NCBI GenBank assembly: GCA_016303175.1
Contig: JAEDMF010000046.1
Coordinates: forward strand, 1-11,725
Reading direction: 5' to 3'
Source: Bacteroidales bacterium
Lineage (GTDB): Bacteria; Bacteroidota; Bacteroidia; Bacteroidales; UBA932
DNA length: 11,725 nucleotides
Shown here one piece after another: positions 1-6,695 of the stretch; the stretch's first letter is position 1, and each line of letters starts with the position of its first letter. Below the pieces are notes generated by a model that made no database searches, was not told the DNA's origin, and saw only the letters and a program-made list of their open reading frames with translations. The translations under genes were made by a program, and so were the position numbers.

Positions 1-7
1 CTAGAGT

Positions 8-15
8 TATATTTG
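8..15 (+). promoter_or_regulatory. Possible Bacteroidota -7 promoter box (TATATTTG) before the deacylase gene
   Basis: TATATTTG matches the Bacteroidota -7 consensus TAnnTTTG and lies 19 bases before the ATG at 35, so a transcript would have a very short leader. The partner -33 box would fall outside the window and cannot be checked. A TAG at 2-4 could be the stop of an upstream gene, in which case this could be read-through sequence rather than a promoter. Confidence 0.3.
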
Positions 16-34
16 TGGGTTCATACTTATTCAG

Positions 35-1144
35 ATGATAAAGCCCGAATCAATATTGTCTGCTGATGTCCTGACGGCACAGTCGGTTTCTCTGCTACGC
101 AAGATGGTCGCCACTCCTTCCGAGACCTTTTCGGAGCAGGCGGTCAGTGATATGTTGTATTCCACCCTGTCGCAGTGGGGTTTCGACATACATCGTTGCG
201 GACTCAATCTATATGCTCTGAATCAGCATTTTGACTCATCGAAACCTACCTTGGTTTTAGATGCTCATATTGATACCGTACCCGCCTGTTCTTCATACAC
301 CAGAGACCCCCTTGACCCGGGCAACGACCCCGATATTGTCTGGGGCCTCGGCTCGAATGACGATGGAGGCAGTGTTGTGGCGATGATAGCAGTGTTCCGC
401 CATTTCCACGAAGCGAACCTGCCGATAAACCTTGTGCTCAACCTCGTTGTGGAGGAAGAGCGTTGCGGCGACAGGGGAGAGTGTCTGATGTTTTCTCAGG
501 ATGGCCCTGCCCCTGTGCGGGAAGCTCGTTGGGTCATCGTCGGTGAGCCTACCCTTATGCGCGCGGCGACGAGCGAAAGGGGGCTTCTTGTGCTGGATGG
601 GTTTGCCGAGGGGGTCAGCGGGCATGCCGCAAGGTCCGAGGGGGTTAATGCTCTGTATATAGCTCTGGACGATATTGCTGCTCTGCGTGCCCATAAGTTT
701 GAGCGCAGTTCTTCCCTGATGGGGGAGGTGAGGCTCAATGTTACCCAGATTGCTGCCGGCAGCGCTCACAACGTCGTGCCTGACAAGTGCAACTTCGTGG
801 TGGATGTAAGGCCTACCGATGTGTATGATAATCAGGAACTTCTGCAGGAGTTGCAGGCCTTGTGCCGCAGTCGTCTTACTCCCCGGAACCTCAAGAACCG
901 CTCCAGCGCCACTCCTTCTTCTTCCCTGTTGTTGAGGGCTGTGGACGAGCTTGGAATAGAGAAGTTTTCTTCGCCCACCACAAGCAATTGGATTAAACTT
1001 CCTTGCGAAGCCATTAAGATGGGGCCCGGCGATTCTGCCCGTTCCCATCGTGCCGATGAATTCATCAGGGTCCAGGAAATTGAGGATGCAGTGATTATTT
1101 ACATAAAATTCATAGAAAAATTATATGGCTACTTTATGGAATAA
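35..1144 (+). CDS. argE: M20-family metallo-deacylase of arginine biosynthesis (acetylornithine or acyl-citrulline deacetylase type)
   Basis: This is a cytoplasmic zinc-dependent amidohydrolase of 369 residues, normal for the ArgE/DapE (M20) family. The metal site is complete: H78 and D80 in DAHIDTVP, the bridging aspartate in the NDDGG stretch (D109/D110), the catalytic glutamate run E140-E142, E171 in VGEPT, and a final ligand H338 in SHRADE. The usual dimerisation-domain histidine is H197 in SGHAARSEG. It overlaps argH by 20 bases, which indicates translational coupling and places it in arginine biosynthesis. In Bacteroidota the pathway can run through N-succinyl- or N-acetyl-citrulline (the ArgF'-type transcarbamylase is known from Bacteroides fragilis). 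The true substrate may therefore be an acyl-citrulline rather than acetylornithine; this is inferred from family knowledge, not seen here. DapE is less likely given the argH partner. The start at 35 is the first ATG and leaves a normal-length N-terminus. Confidence 0.88.
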   Translation: MIKPESILSADVLTAQSVSLLRKMVATPSETFSEQAVSDMLYSTLSQWGFDIHRCGLNLYALNQHFDSSKPTLVLDAHIDTVPACSSYTRDPLDPGNDPDIVWGLGSNDDGGSVVAMIAVFRHFHEANLPINLVLNLVVEEERCGDRGECLMFSQDGPAPVREARWVIVGEPTLMRAATSERGLLVLDGFAEGVSGHAARSEGVNALYIALDDIAALRAHKFERSSSLMGEVRLNVTQIAAGSAHNVVPDKCNFVVDVRPTDVYDNQELLQELQALCRSRLTPRNLKNRSSATPSSSLLLRAVDELGIEKFSSPTTSNWIKLPCEAIKMGPGDSARSHRADEFIRVQEIEDAVIIYIKFIEKLYGYFME

Positions 1145-2414
1145 AGGTACAGCCGCCACTGATGCGGTAGAAGCCTTTACCGTTGGAAATGACCGGGAGT
1201 TGGATATGGCTCTGGCAGAATATGATGTAATCGGGTCCAAGGCCCATATTGCAATGCTGGAATCCATAGGCCTGCTCACCCGCGAGGAGTATGACAAACT
1301 GGATGCAGGTCTGGATGAGATTGCCGAGACCATTGCGGAAGGCCGTTTCGTTATAGAGGACGATGTGGAAGACATACATTCCCAGGTGGAACTGATGCTT
1401 ACCCGCAAACTTGGCGACGTGGGCAAGAAGATTCATTCCGGACGCAGCCGCAATGACCAGGTACTTGTGGACCTTAAGCTCTTTTTGCGGGACCAGTTGT
1501 GCCAGGTTAGGGACGAGGTTTTGGATCTTTTCCGCAAGTTGCAGGAGCTTTCGGACTGTTACCGCCACGTCCTTCTGCCCGGCTATACCCACGCGCAGAT
1601 TGCAATGCCTTCCTCTTTTGGACTTTGGTTCGGAGCATATGCCGAGGCGCTGGTTAACGATATGTATATGCTCTCCGGCGCTTACAAGGTAGTCAACCGC
1701 AACCCTCTCGGCTCTGCAGCCGGCTATGGCAGTTCCTTCCCTTTGGACAGGGAGATGACCACTCGTCTTCTCGGCTTCGCGTCTTTGGATTACAATAGTG
1801 TGGCAGCCCAGCTCAGCCGTGGCAAGAGCGAAAAGTGCGTGGCCTCCGCCCTTGGGTGCATTGCATTGACTCTAAATAAGTTCGCGTCGGATTGCTGCCA
1901 GTATATGTGCCCCAATTTCGGCTTCATTCATTTCCCGGATTCCCTTACCACGGGCTCCAGCATTATGCCTCACAAGAAAAACCCGGACGTGTGGGAACTC
2001 GTGCGCGGCAAGTGCAACCGCATTCTCAGCTGTGAGAATGAGATTTCCATAATGTGCAGCAATATGCCTCACGGATATCATCGTGATTATCAATTGCTTA
2101 AGGATGTGCTTTTCCCCGTACTCAATTTGATGCACGACTGCCTGAAAATTACCCGGTATATGCTTGACTACATTGAGGTTAATGAGAATATCCTCGAGTC
2201 TGACCTGTATGAGTATCTTTTCACTGTGGAAGAAGTCAATCGCAGGGTACTAAACGGGGTCCCCTTCCGCGATGCCTATCGTCAGGTCGGCATTGAAGTC
2301 AATGAAGGCCGTTTCCATTATGACGGAGAAATCGAACATACTCATCCCGGCAGCATAGGCAACCTTTGCAATGCCGAAATCGCAGATTTGATGAAGGCCG
2401 CCTCCGCGTGGTAG
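1125..2414 (+). CDS. argH: Argininosuccinate lyase
   Basis: This enzyme catalyses the last step of arginine synthesis, splitting argininosuccinate into arginine and fumarate in the cytoplasm as a homotetramer. The fumarase/aspartase superfamily signatures are clear. SGRSRNDQ is at residues 105-112. H156 in PGYTHAQ is the usual catalytic histidine region. The signature GSSIMPHKKNP is at about 277-287, with the mobile-loop serine at about S279. Length is 429 residues, slightly shorter than the roughly 450-460 of many ArgH proteins, and the C-terminus ends cleanly. The start at 1125 lies inside the 3' end of the deacylase gene (20-base overlap). It is supported by the family-like opening (MATLWNKG, then FTVGNDRELD), and no other start fits. 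A downstream AGGGAG before the next gene at 2422 suggests the transcript continues. Confidence 0.97.
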   Translation: MATLWNKGTAATDAVEAFTVGNDRELDMALAEYDVIGSKAHIAMLESIGLLTREEYDKLDAGLDEIAETIAEGRFVIEDDVEDIHSQVELMLTRKLGDVGKKIHSGRSRNDQVLVDLKLFLRDQLCQVRDEVLDLFRKLQELSDCYRHVLLPGYTHAQIAMPSSFGLWFGAYAEALVNDMYMLSGAYKVVNRNPLGSAAGYGSSFPLDREMTTRLLGFASLDYNSVAAQLSRGKSEKCVASALGCIALTLNKFASDCCQYMCPNFGFIHFPDSLTTGSSIMPHKKNPDVWELVRGKCNRILSCENEISIMCSNMPHGYHRDYQLLKDVLFPVLNLMHDCLKITRYMLDYIEVNENILESDLYEYLFTVEEVNRRVLNGVPFRDAYRQVGIEVNEGRFHYDGEIEHTHPGSIGNLCNAEIADLMKAASAW

Positions 2415-2421
2415 AGGGAGT

Positions 2422-3825
2422 ATGCTGGCTGTAGATAAAATATTCACTGTCTTGGAGTTCCCGGTGTCGGCGCTGCTCGGCTTGCTCTTTGTGCTTGCCA
2501 TATATTTGCTGCACTTGCACTATGCCGATTCGCGTTCCATTGCTGTTCTTCGTGGGTGGAGATTTGCCCTTATTTTGCTAACCTTAGCCGCAGCGCAGCT
2601 TGCCCTCGAGGGCATCTGGGGCCATCCCCTGCACAGGAGTCTGCCCTTTGCCGCTACCATTCTGCTGATGCAGATGAATCTGCTCCTTGCCATCTTTGCC
2701 CGCCTTCCCCGCTCAACCGACGCATCTCCCGCCGCCGTCCACACGACCGCTTTTGCTCCATACTCCGACGCATCTCCCGCCGCCGAAAATCACCGCTCAG
2801 CCCGCAAAAGCAGTCTCCCGCTACGCCGCTTCAGCTTCCTCGCTACCCATATCGGTTTCTTCCTTGTGCTCTGGGCCGGCTTCTGGGGCGCCCCCGATAT
2901 CGTTGACTGCAATCTTCAGGTGGACCGCACTCACAGCACATATATCGCATACAATTCTCGGGGCGGGGTAGAGACCCTCCCTTTCAAACTGCGCCTCGAA
3001 GACTTCCGCATAGATTATTATGAGGACGGCTCGACTCCCAAGCAATACACAAGCATGCTTGAAGTCACCGATGCTGCCCGTGACGGCAGAAAGACAAGCA
3101 TTCCCACGAGTGTCAACCATCCCGCCCGGTATCGTCGCTACTATATTTATCAGGAAGGCTATGATCGTGAGAATCAAGCTTATACCGTACTTCGTGCAGT
3201 TAGGGATCCGTGGCTTCCTCTGGTTTATGTAGGGATGATCCTCCTTATGTGCGGCGCCTCCCTGATGCTTGCCGGGCGTTGGAAGATGAAGATACTGCTG
3301 CCTTCCGCAATTCTGCTAGCCCTTGTTTTCACTGTTGCAAGCATTGCCAGAATCAATTTCGGTGCCCTTCCCCCTGCATTGCGCAGCCTCTGGTTTGTCC
3401 CCCATCTATTGATTTATATGTTGGCATACTCAATAATGGCCATTGCTGTCATTTTGTTGATTATCAATTGTGTGCGCCAGAAGAAGCCGTCTTCTGCCAG
3501 TGCCTCCGGACCATCCCTAGGAGACATAGCAGACAGACTGATGCGCACTTGCTCCGTACTCCTGCTCTGTGGTATGCTCTGCGGCTGCTTCTGGGCAAAA
3601 AAAGCCTGGGGAGACTATTGGGCGTGGGACCCGAAGGAATGCTGGGCAGCCGTAACTTGGCTGATAACTTTGATTTTTATTCATATTCCTTCAATAAATA
3701 AGAATAAAATTATATCTTTGTCCGTCGCTGTGCTCGCCTTTATAGCCTTGCAACTTACTTGGTATGGAGTAAACTACCTGCCCTCTGCAGACAGAAGCAT
3801 GCACACGTACAACTCAAAAGGATAG
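2422..3825 (+). CDS. ccsA: Compact ResB/CcsA-type cytochrome c biogenesis protein (system II heme handling)
   Basis: This is an integral membrane protein that exports heme and presents it for attachment to CxxCH apocytochromes outside the membrane. The C-terminal half is CcsA-like. The tryptophan-rich WWD heme-binding stretch (WGDYWAWDPKECWA) lies at about residues 396-409. It is flanked by H328 (in FVPHLL) and H461 (in MHTYN), which fit the conserved axial histidines. The N-terminal half looks like a reduced ResB: hydrophobic segments at about 13-33, 46-62 and 76-94, then H143 in ATHIGFF, then an extracytoplasmic stretch at about 160-262. At 467 residues it is much shorter than full CcsBA fusions of the phylum, so it is either a minimal fusion or a partner of another ResB. 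A Pro/Ser/Ala-rich linker (96-134) carries a duplicated DASPAA. It starts 7 bases after argH, and the next gene encodes a three-heme protein, its likely client. Confidence 0.85.
   Translation: MLAVDKIFTVLEFPVSALLGLLFVLAIYLLHLHYADSRSIAVLRGWRFALILLTLAAAQLALEGIWGHPLHRSLPFAATILLMQMNLLLAIFARLPRSTDASPAAVHTTAFAPYSDASPAAENHRSARKSSLPLRRFSFLATHIGFFLVLWAGFWGAPDIVDCNLQVDRTHSTYIAYNSRGGVETLPFKLRLEDFRIDYYEDGSTPKQYTSMLEVTDAARDGRKTSIPTSVNHPARYRRYYIYQEGYDRENQAYTVLRAVRDPWLPLVYVGMILLMCGASLMLAGRWKMKILLPSAILLALVFTVASIARINFGALPPALRSLWFVPHLLIYMLAYSIMAIAVILLIINCVRQKKPSSASASGPSLGDIADRLMRTCSVLLLCGMLCGCFWAKKAWGDYWAWDPKECWAAVTWLITLIFIHIPSINKNKIISLSVAVLAFIALQLTWYGVNYLPSADRSMHTYNSKG
2717..2785 (+). repeat. 21-base exact direct repeat in the linker of the cytochrome c biogenesis gene
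   Basis: The same 21 bases occur at 2717-2737 and 2765-2785, 48 bases apart start to start. In the protein this gives two DASPAA units 16 residues apart inside a low-complexity, Arg/Ser/Pro-rich linker (about residues 96-134) between hydrophobic segments. It looks like a small in-frame duplication in a poorly constrained linker. Confidence 0.8.
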
Positions 3826-3860
3826 AACCGGAATATTTGACCTGAAATTTTGATATTTAA

Positions 3861-5225
3861 ATGAAAAAACTACTCTTATGGATTTGTGGCGGTATAATTC
3901 TCGCAGTGTCTGCACTCGCGATTTACCGTTTCTGCTTTGTTAAAACCACACCTCAGGACGGAGACCTGAATGAAAAGGTTGCTGTCATTCTTCAGCAGAA
4001 TGATTGCTTCGTTTGCCACAGCTTCGAACCTGAGACGCCCTTTTATTCATCTTTCCCCGTCATAGGGAAGATGATGCAGTCTCATATGAGGCACGCTGTC
4101 CGCTTCTGTGAACTTGAAGAAGCCTCCGCCAGTCTTGACAAGGCCGATGAGATTCTTCTTGCTAAGTTGGAGCATAGTATGCTTGCCGACGATATGCCTA
4201 TCTTCGAGTATAAGATGATACATTGGGGGATGGGTTTCAACAAGGAAGAAAAGGCTATCATAGCCGAGTGGGTGAATGCGCGTAGAAATCAGCTACATCC
4301 CGGCTGCCCCTATGCCGGACAACTTTTCAGTCCCATTCCCGACGCCCTGCCAGTTGACCCTGCAAAGGTTGCTATGGGTGAGAGAATGTACAATGATACT
4401 CGGATTTCTCTGGATAACACAATTTCCTGCGCCAGTTGCCACATACTCTCTGATGGTGGTGCTGATGAGGATGATGAAAGGACATCTGAGGGCATTTATG
4501 GTCAGCACGGAGGTGTGAATGCCCCGACTGTTTATAATGCCGTATTCAATGTGCAACAGTTCTGGAACGGTCGTGCCAAGGACCTTCAGGAGCAGGCCGC
4601 AGGTCCTCCTGTAAATCCCGTCGAGATGGGTGACCAGACTTGGGAACAGATTGTAGAGCGCCTGCGCAAGGATAAACAGCTCGTCAGGGAATTTCAGGCT
4701 CTATATCCCGGTGAGGGTTTGACCCAAGCTACTGTAACCGATGCAATAGCTGAGTACGAGAAGACACTCCTGACTCCCGGCTCCCGTTTTGACCAGTATC
4801 TCAAAGGTGACGAGAATGCTCTGGATGCCCGTGAGAAAGCAGGTTTTAAGGCCTTTACGGACAGAGGTTGCGCCGCTTGCCACGCCGGTGTCATTCTTGG
4901 CGGCAAGTCCTTCGAATATATGGGAGTATTCGGTGATTACTTCGCAGAGAGGGATGACGATATAGTACGCAACGCAGATGATGACGGTCTGTTGGGCTTC
5001 ACCGGCAACCCCCGCGACCTCGAGAAATTCAAAGTTCCCGGTTTGAGGAACGTGGCCTTGACTGCTCCCTATTTCCACGACGGTTCAGAGGATGACCTTG
5101 ACGACGCAGTCGAGAAGATGTTCGAATATGAGCTTGGCAAGGACGCCTCAGACAAGGAAGTAGAAAATATTACAGCCTTCCTTCGTACTTTGACCGGCAA
5201 ACACCCGTCATTGATTAAACAGTAA
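3861..5225 (+). CDS. Membrane-anchored three-heme cytochrome c peroxidase (N-terminal heme-binding domain fused to a di-heme peroxidase)
   Basis: This enzyme is expected to reduce hydrogen peroxide to water outside the cytoplasmic membrane. A hydrophobic segment at about residues 4-22 acts as signal or membrane anchor. Three CxxCH heme sites are present: CFVCH 49-53, CASCH 190-194 and CAACH 337-341. Residues about 38-140, with DCFVCHS, then a tryptophan-containing stretch and a closing EEKAIIAEWV, resemble the small Haem_bd family. Residues about 155-448 are a di-heme CcpA/MauG-type peroxidase, with family stretches FWNGRAKDLQEQAAGP, PGLRNVALTAPYFHDGS and DAVEKM. A three-heme layout is known from E. 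coli YhjA, a quinol peroxidase. The first heme may relay electrons from the membrane to the peroxidase (inference). At 454 residues it is complete. It sits 35 bases after the ccsA-type gene, which would mature it. Substrate and electron donor are not shown by sequence. Confidence 0.88.
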   Translation: MKKLLLWICGGIILAVSALAIYRFCFVKTTPQDGDLNEKVAVILQQNDCFVCHSFEPETPFYSSFPVIGKMMQSHMRHAVRFCELEEASASLDKADEILLAKLEHSMLADDMPIFEYKMIHWGMGFNKEEKAIIAEWVNARRNQLHPGCPYAGQLFSPIPDALPVDPAKVAMGERMYNDTRISLDNTISCASCHILSDGGADEDDERTSEGIYGQHGGVNAPTVYNAVFNVQQFWNGRAKDLQEQAAGPPVNPVEMGDQTWEQIVERLRKDKQLVREFQALYPGEGLTQATVTDAIAEYEKTLLTPGSRFDQYLKGDENALDAREKAGFKAFTDRGCAACHAGVILGGKSFEYMGVFGDYFAERDDDIVRNADDDGLLGFTGNPRDLEKFKVPGLRNVALTAPYFHDGSEDDLDDAVEKMFEYELGKDASDKEVENITAFLRTLTGKHPSLIKQ

Positions 5226-5265
5226 CTTCATTTTTGCTGAAAAAGTAATTTTATTCCAGCCCGAG

Positions 5266-5299
5266 TATCTTTGCAGTTGTGAAAAAAGTATTATCTTTG
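5266..5299 (+). promoter_or_regulatory. Tandem Bacteroidota-type promoter boxes for the serine tRNA
   Basis: TATCTTTG occurs at 5266-5273 and again at 5292-5299, both exact matches to the -7 consensus TAnnTTTG. For the second box, a TTTG at 5270-5273 lies 18 bases upstream and can serve as -33 element. Transcription would then start a few bases before the mature tRNA at 5311. The first box may be a second promoter or serve only as the -33 region of the other. Confidence 0.55.
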
Positions 5300-5310
5300 C
5301 ATTCACAATT

Positions 5311-5398
5311 GGAGAGATGCTCGAGTGGCTTAAGAGGCACGCCTGGAAAGCGTGTATACTCCAAAAGGGTATCTCGGGTTCGAATCCCGATCTCTCCG
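5311..5398 (+). tRNA. tRNA-Ser (anticodon GGA)
   Basis: A full class II cloverleaf can be folded. The acceptor stem is 5311-5317 with 5391-5397, discriminator G at 5398. The anticodon stem is CACGC/GCGTG at 5338-5342/5350-5354 around the loop CTGGAAA, giving anticodon GGA at 5345-5347, which reads UCC and UCU serine codons. The long variable arm, about 5356-5372, is typical of serine tRNAs. The T arm is TCGGG/CCCGA at 5374-5378/5386-5390. CCA is not encoded (the genome has CCG). The integrase gene follows directly, so the 3' part is likely the phage attachment site, and the tRNA remains intact. Confidence 0.97.
5343..5398 (+). other. Probable left attachment site (attL) within the 3' half of tRNA-Ser
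   Basis: A tyrosine integrase gene starts 136 bases beyond the tRNA and phage genes fill the rest of the window. That is the classic arrangement for integration into a tRNA 3' end. The core is placed between the anticodon loop and the 3' end by analogy. Its exact borders cannot be set because the right copy lies outside the window. Confidence 0.5.
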
Positions 5399-5403
5399 CC
5401 GAG

Positions 5404-5444
5404 TTCGCCTAATTCCCTGAAATGCAGAGAGTTAGGCGAATTTT
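5404..5444 (+). terminator. Strong hairpin plus T-run downstream of tRNA-Ser
   Basis: TTCGCCTAA (5404-5412) pairs perfectly with TTAGGCGAA (5432-5440). Pairing continues inward with one mismatch to a loop near AAATG (5420-5424), giving about 15 pairs. TTTT follows at 5441-5444. It starts six bases after the tRNA, so it would act as an intrinsic terminator for the tRNA and keep tRNA transcription out of the integrase gene. Confidence 0.7.
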
Positions 5445-5453
5445 CAAAAAATA

Positions 5454-5473
5454 TCGGGACAGAATCGGGACAG
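5454..5473 (+). repeat. Direct repeat TCGGGACAG with 11-base period in the attachment region
   Basis: TCGGGACAG occurs at 5454-5462 and 5465-5473, one helical turn apart. The inner ATCGGGA also appears inverted at 5385-5391 in the tRNA T-arm and acceptor stem. The position between the likely core site and the integrase gene fits arm-type binding sites for integrase or excisionase, but this is only inference. Confidence 0.5.
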
Positions 5474-5526
5474 CTTTCGCACCTGTCTGATACGCTCTAT
5501 GGGGCGTTGTCAGACTTTTGCGAAAG
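5474..5526 (+). promoter_or_regulatory. Long imperfect hairpin in the integrase leader
   Basis: CTTTCGCA (5474-5481) pairs with TGCGAAAG (5519-5526), GTCTGA (5485-5490) with TCAGAC (5510-5515), and ACGC (5492-5495) with GCGT (5504-5507). That is 18 pairs split by a 3x3 internal loop and a small bulge. It ends 7 bases before the integrase ATG and runs into an A-tract (GAAAGAAAAAAAATG). It could hinder ribosome access or act as an operator dyad. It lacks a T-run on the + strand, so a terminator is unlikely. Confidence 0.55.
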
Positions 5527-5533
5527 AAAAAAA

Positions 5534-6694
5534 ATGTCACTTTTAACTTGCACTCCGTACATAGATTATACGCCGCCCAAACTGACGCAAGGCAAGGAAT
5601 GGTATGTCAGTTTCTATGTTCTTGATCCGCTTACCAAGAAAATGAAGCGGTTCAGGATGAAGGTCAACAGGGCAGGGAACAAGAAGCAGAAGAAGGCTAT
5701 GGCAGAAGCTCTTATAGGCCATCTTACAGAGAAGCTTGCATTGGGCTGGAATCCTATAATAGAGAAGAGTTCGGTCAGGGCATACAAAAAATTGTATGAT
5801 GTTCTCGACCTGTTTCTGGAAACGAAGATCAAGGAACTTGAAAGCAGTTCCACACGATCTTACAAATCTATGGTAAGGCAGTTGAAGACCTGGATGGAGC
5901 AGAACAGGATGGATGCTAATACCTATGTCTGTGAATTCACCGCGGATACGGCCGTTGATATGATGAGGGACGTCGAAGCCCGCAATGACATTTCTCCACG
6001 TACCTATAATAATTACCTGATGTTCTTCAGGGTCCTTTTTGATTGGATTGTCGATAGGGGATATGCTTCAGAAAACCCTTTTATGAAAATCAAGCGCAAG
6101 ACCAAGAGGCTCATAACCAAGAGACGCCGGATCTTTGCAGATGATGAGTTGCAGACGCTGTGGGGTTTTCTTGAGCAGGCAAATCCCCAGTATATGCTGA
6201 TGTGCATGTTGTGCTATTGTTGCCTGATGCGTCCTAAGGAAATAGCCTTGCTCAAATGCTCCGATGTAGATATCATGCATCAAACAATAAAGGTCAGGGC
6301 CGAAATAGCAAAGAATGACAATACCTCAATCAGGACTATCCCTGATAAGATGATGCCGTATTTGTTGAAAGTTGATTTGTCAAATGGTGACAACTTTGTG
6401 TTCGGGCATCATCCCGGGGATGATTTTTCTCCCAGTAAGAAACATGTCCTGGATCGCAAGATAGGTACATACTGGAATAACGTTGTCCGCAAGGAATGCC
6501 GTTTTCCGATGGAATTGTCTTTCTATTCGCTCAAGGATACTGGCATCACCAATATGATTGCCTCCGGAGTTCCTGTGTCATTTGTGCAGCAACAGGCAGA
6601 TCATAGTTCGCTTGCGATGACATCTATATACTGCCAGCGCAGCGGGAAGGCTACTGAGGAACTCAAATCTGTGGATGTCCTCAATATGAAATAG
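5534..6694 (+). CDS. int: Phage-type tyrosine integrase
   Basis: This enzyme performs site-specific integration and excision of the element at the adjacent tRNA. It has 386 residues. The N-terminal stretch (about 10-80, YTPPKLTQGKEWYVSFYVLD, then GWNP) is the arm-binding region common in Bacteroidota phage integrases. A SAM-like core-binding domain covers about 83-185. The catalytic domain covers about 198-375: R233 in LMRPKEIALL, K260 in the beta-hairpin, H357 in ADHSSL, and nucleophile Y366 in MTSIY. Box II, normally HxLRHT, reads YSLKDT at 331-336, so both the first histidine and the second arginine are replaced (Y331, K334). The reading frame is open further upstream through the tRNA, but that part only translates tRNA and hairpins. 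The start at 5534, after an A-rich leader, gives the family-like N-terminus. It converges on the lysis genes with a one-base gap. Confidence 0.93.
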   Translation: MSLLTCTPYIDYTPPKLTQGKEWYVSFYVLDPLTKKMKRFRMKVNRAGNKKQKKAMAEALIGHLTEKLALGWNPIIEKSSVRAYKKLYDVLDLFLETKIKELESSSTRSYKSMVRQLKTWMEQNRMDANTYVCEFTADTAVDMMRDVEARNDISPRTYNNYLMFFRVLFDWIVDRGYASENPFMKIKRKTKRLITKRRRIFADDELQTLWGFLEQANPQYMLMCMLCYCCLMRPKEIALLKCSDVDIMHQTIKVRAEIAKNDNTSIRTIPDKMMPYLLKVDLSNGDNFVFGHHPGDDFSPSKKHVLDRKIGTYWNNVVRKECRFPMELSFYSLKDTGITNMIASGVPVSFVQQQADHSSLAMTSIYCQRSGKATEELKSVDVLNMK

Positions 6695-6695
6695 T

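Noticed and set aside
293..1048. A 251-codon open frame antisense to the deacylase gene
   Set aside because: It lies wholly opposite a gene with a complete M20 metal site, and its residues show no recognisable domain. It is an antisense shadow of a GC-rich coding region.
1134..1592. A 152-codon open frame antisense to argH
   Set aside because: It is opposite a strongly conserved enzyme and has no features of its own.
3713..3720. TATCTTTG inside the 3' end of the ccsA-type gene as a promoter for the peroxidase
   Set aside because: It matches the -7 consensus and the area is AT-rich, but no -33 box is seen at the right spacing and it lies within coding sequence. It may be chance.
3826..3860. 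Promoter between the ccsA-type gene and the peroxidase gene
   Set aside because: AATATTTG and AAATTTTG each miss the consensus at the first base and no -33 box is clear.
5226..5250. Terminator after the peroxidase gene
   Set aside because: TTTTT and AAAAA can pair around a short loop, but the stem has no GC pairs and no proper T-run follows.
5279..5533. Upstream extension of the integrase reading frame by 85 codons
   Set aside because: The extension only translates the tRNA-Ser and the hairpins after it. The ATG at 5534 gives a family-like N-terminus.
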